The notes beneath the pieces were generated by a model, which saw only the letters and a program-made list of their open reading frames with translations, searched no databases and had not been told where the DNA came from. A DNA stretch of 64,000 nucleotides from Pseudomonadota bacterium (GTDB taxonomy: Bacteria; Pseudomonadota; Alphaproteobacteria; Sphingomonadales; Sphingomonadaceae): contig JBCBSU010000002.1 in assembly GCA_039818985.1 (NCBI GenBank), positions 186,001 through 250,000 of the forward strand. The letters are read 5' to 3'. The position numbers and the translations under genes are program-made. This document shows positions 62,362-64,000 of the stretch, piece by piece. How positions within the stretch are numbered: position 1 is the first letter of the stretch; each line of letters opens with the position of its first letter.

Positions 62362-63960
62362 ATGTATCACGCTGATGGTCCGCATGGCGCTGCGCACAAC
62401 ACCGGTCCCGATATGGGCGCGGGGCAACTCGCCATGGCCGACAGCGTAACGCTTGAAGCCAATCCGTCACTCCTGACAGGCAATTGGCGCGCCGACATCA
62501 TCGCCCGTTTGCGCGGCGTGGACTGGGCTCCCGATCTCGGCGCCGATATCGGCAGCCCGCAATGGTTTCGCGGCCTTGTCACCATGCTGGTACTGATGAT
62601 CGCGGCGATCAGCTTCTGGCCCGATTTCAGCAGCCTTAAGGCCCGCCCGGCGACCGCACTGACCACATCGGAACGCGATGAATGGCGCACCCAGCTGATT
62701 GCGCCTTTGGCACTGGGCAGTGACACCGGCCGCAAAATGGGCGCCACTGACGCGGTGATCGCGCTTAATTCCAGCCCGGAACGCCCGAGCATTGCGCTCG
62801 CCGCGACCCTGGGCAATGGCGACAGTTTCGGTCGGGTGCTGCGCCGCGCCGGTATTGGCGGCGACCAGGCGCAGATCCTCACCGGACTGGTGGAAGATGC
62901 CATCGCACTCGACGATATTGAGCCCGGTACCCGGCTGGATATCGTCCTCGGTCGTCGTCCATCGCGCAATGTCGCGCGCCCGGTCGACAGCCTGGCCTTT
63001 CGTGCCCGGTTCGATCTCAATCTCGAAATCGTGCGCAATGTCGACACCGGCGGCAATGACTTTGCACTGATCCGCAGGCCGATCACCGTCGACAGCACAC
63101 CGCTGCGTATCCGCGGCAGGGTTGGCGACAGCCTGTACCGCTCGGCCCGCGCTGCCGGCGCCCCGCCCAAAGCCATCCAGGAATATCTCAAGGCACTTTC
63201 AGGTCAGATTTCGCTCGGTCGCGATGTCCGCGCCAGCGACGAGTTCGATTTTGTCGTCGCCTATAAGCGCGCCGAGACCGGCGAACGGCAGGTCGGCAAG
63301 CTGATGTATGCGGCGCTCCATCGCGGTGAAACGCCCAAAGTCGAGCTGGTCAACTGGCAGCAAAATGGCCGCTTTCAGTGGTTTGACCCCAAAGGTGTCG
63401 GCGAGCAGCGCGGTGAGCTGGCGCGTCCGGTCAATGGCCCCGTCTCCTCGCGCTATGGCATGCGCCGTCACCCGATACTGGGTTATCGCCGGATGCATGC
63501 CGGTGTCGATTTCAGGGCAAGGCGCGGGGCACCGATTTATGCCGCCACCGATGGCCGCGTCACCTATGCCGCGCGCAGGGGTGGCCTTGGCAAGTTCGTC
63601 AAGATCAACCATGGCGGTGGCCTCGCTACCGGCTATGCCCATATGAGCCGCATCGCCGTCTCCAATGGCCAGCGGGTACGCCGCGGCCAGATTATCGGCT
63701 ATGTCGGCTCCACCGGTCTCTCCACCGGTCCGCATCTGCATTATGAGCTGTATCGCAACGGCAAGGCCATCAACCCGCTCTCGGTGCGCTTCACGACACG
63801 TGCGACATTGTCGGGCAATGAACTGAAGAAATTCATGGCGCGCCGCGACCAGTTGCTGGCGCTCGAACCGGGTGCGGCATTGGAGGCCCTGGCGCCGCCC
63901 ACCGAGGCGGAAGAGCCCGAACGCGAGATCGACCGGCTGATCGCGCAAAGCACAACTTAG
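62362..63960 (+). CDS. M23 family metallopeptidase (LytM type), membrane-anchored
   Basis: The 532-residue protein has a cytoplasmic N-terminus, one transmembrane helix at about residues 70-88 (GLVTMLVLMIAAISFW) and a large periplasmic part. It contains an opacity/LysM-like stretch (GDSLYRSARAAGAPPKAIQEYLKAL) and a C-terminal M23 domain. Zinc ligands are His and Asp of HAGVDF near residue 379 and His of HLHYEL near 460. It cleaves peptidoglycan cross-links or acts as an amidase activator. Complete zinc ligands suggest it is an active enzyme. Confidence 0.92.
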   Translation: MYHADGPHGAAHNTGPDMGAGQLAMADSVTLEANPSLLTGNWRADIIARLRGVDWAPDLGADIGSPQWFRGLVTMLVLMIAAISFWPDFSSLKARPATALTTSERDEWRTQLIAPLALGSDTGRKMGATDAVIALNSSPERPSIALAATLGNGDSFGRVLRRAGIGGDQAQILTGLVEDAIALDDIEPGTRLDIVLGRRPSRNVARPVDSLAFRARFDLNLEIVRNVDTGGNDFALIRRPITVDSTPLRIRGRVGDSLYRSARAAGAPPKAIQEYLKALSGQISLGRDVRASDEFDFVVAYKRAETGERQVGKLMYAALHRGETPKVELVNWQQNGRFQWFDPKGVGEQRGELARPVNGPVSSRYGMRRHPILGYRRMHAGVDFRARRGAPIYAATDGRVTYAARRGGLGKFVKINHGGGLATGYAHMSRIAVSNGQRVRRGQIIGYVGSTGLSTGPHLHYELYRNGKAINPLSVRFTTRATLSGNELKKFMARRDQLLALEPGAALEALAPPTEAEEPEREIDRLIAQSTT

Positions 63961-64000
63961 GCTGGCCTGTCACAAAGCGCTGGGCTATCCTGCTCATATG

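Overview
The window looks like a chromosomal segment of an alphaproteobacterium, most likely order Sphingomonadales (genus not assignable by eye). It is GC-rich. It carries an alphaproteobacterial cell-cycle set (MipZ, DivK, a DUF1013/TrcR regulator, CarD, one bifunctional Rsh) and typical small families of that class (COQ9, cytochrome bc1 chaperone, DUF177, DUF1192, DUF3572, DUF482). No rRNA, tRNA, CRISPR array, prophage or transposase was seen. Most genes are compact housekeeping genes with ATGA or TGATG overlaps.

Layout. 1-5.4 kb: glnD (cut by the left edge), an acyl-CoA synthetase, lgt, a MidA-type methyltransferase and COQ9. 5.4-7.1 kb: two lower-GC genes, a lipoprotein and an orphan TAXI binding protein, lie between COQ9 and a Fur-box-controlled feoAB. 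9.5-17.1 kb: ssb, DUF177, bc1 chaperone, bamE, a CorC/HlyC protein, a UbiH-type hydroxylase and ftsK. 17.1-23.6 kb: an accessory block with a lower-GC cytosolic subtilase plus a small partner protein, an exported beta-propeller, LysR/aldo-keto reductase, and an SDR-tautomerase module next to an HxlR regulator. 23.6-29.3 kb: divK, DUF3572, HAD, RidA, DUF482 acyltransferase, S9 peptidase, Sel1 protein. 29.4-34 kb: panC, mipZ, a lipoprotein, a membrane J-protein and a phosphohexomutase. 34-41.5 kb: xthA with a coupled exported protein, erpA, a BLUF photoreceptor, a GST, clpA, DUF1192, a quinone oxidoreductase and a lipoprotein. 41.7-49 kb: a metallophosphatase-glycosyltransferase pair, trcR, and a lipid/flavin group (MBL hydrolase, acyl-CoA ligase, old yellow enzyme). 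49.3-55.3 kb: pmbA, a CysQ-like phosphatase, a second HxlR regulator facing a small exported protein, and rsh preceded by a long RNA hairpin. 55.3-64 kb: three tandem GIN-domain (DUF2807) envelope proteins, carD, fdxA, S4 protein, SUV3-like helicase, and an M23 peptidase.

The genes mainly serve envelope building (lgt, bamE, GIN proteins, M23, metallophosphatase-GT4), division and cell cycle (ftsK, mipZ, divK, trcR), respiration and quinone supply (COQ9, UbiH, bc1 chaperone, erpA, fdxA), iron uptake (feoAB), and stress or proteolysis (rsh, carD, clpA, pmbA). The least explained parts are the subtilase and partner pair, the GIN triplet, the inverted-repeat element before glnD, and the hairpin before rsh. 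Start codons were moved from the longest open frame wherever ribosome-binding sites, signal peptides or family length argued for it. All family calls come from reading motifs, not from searches.
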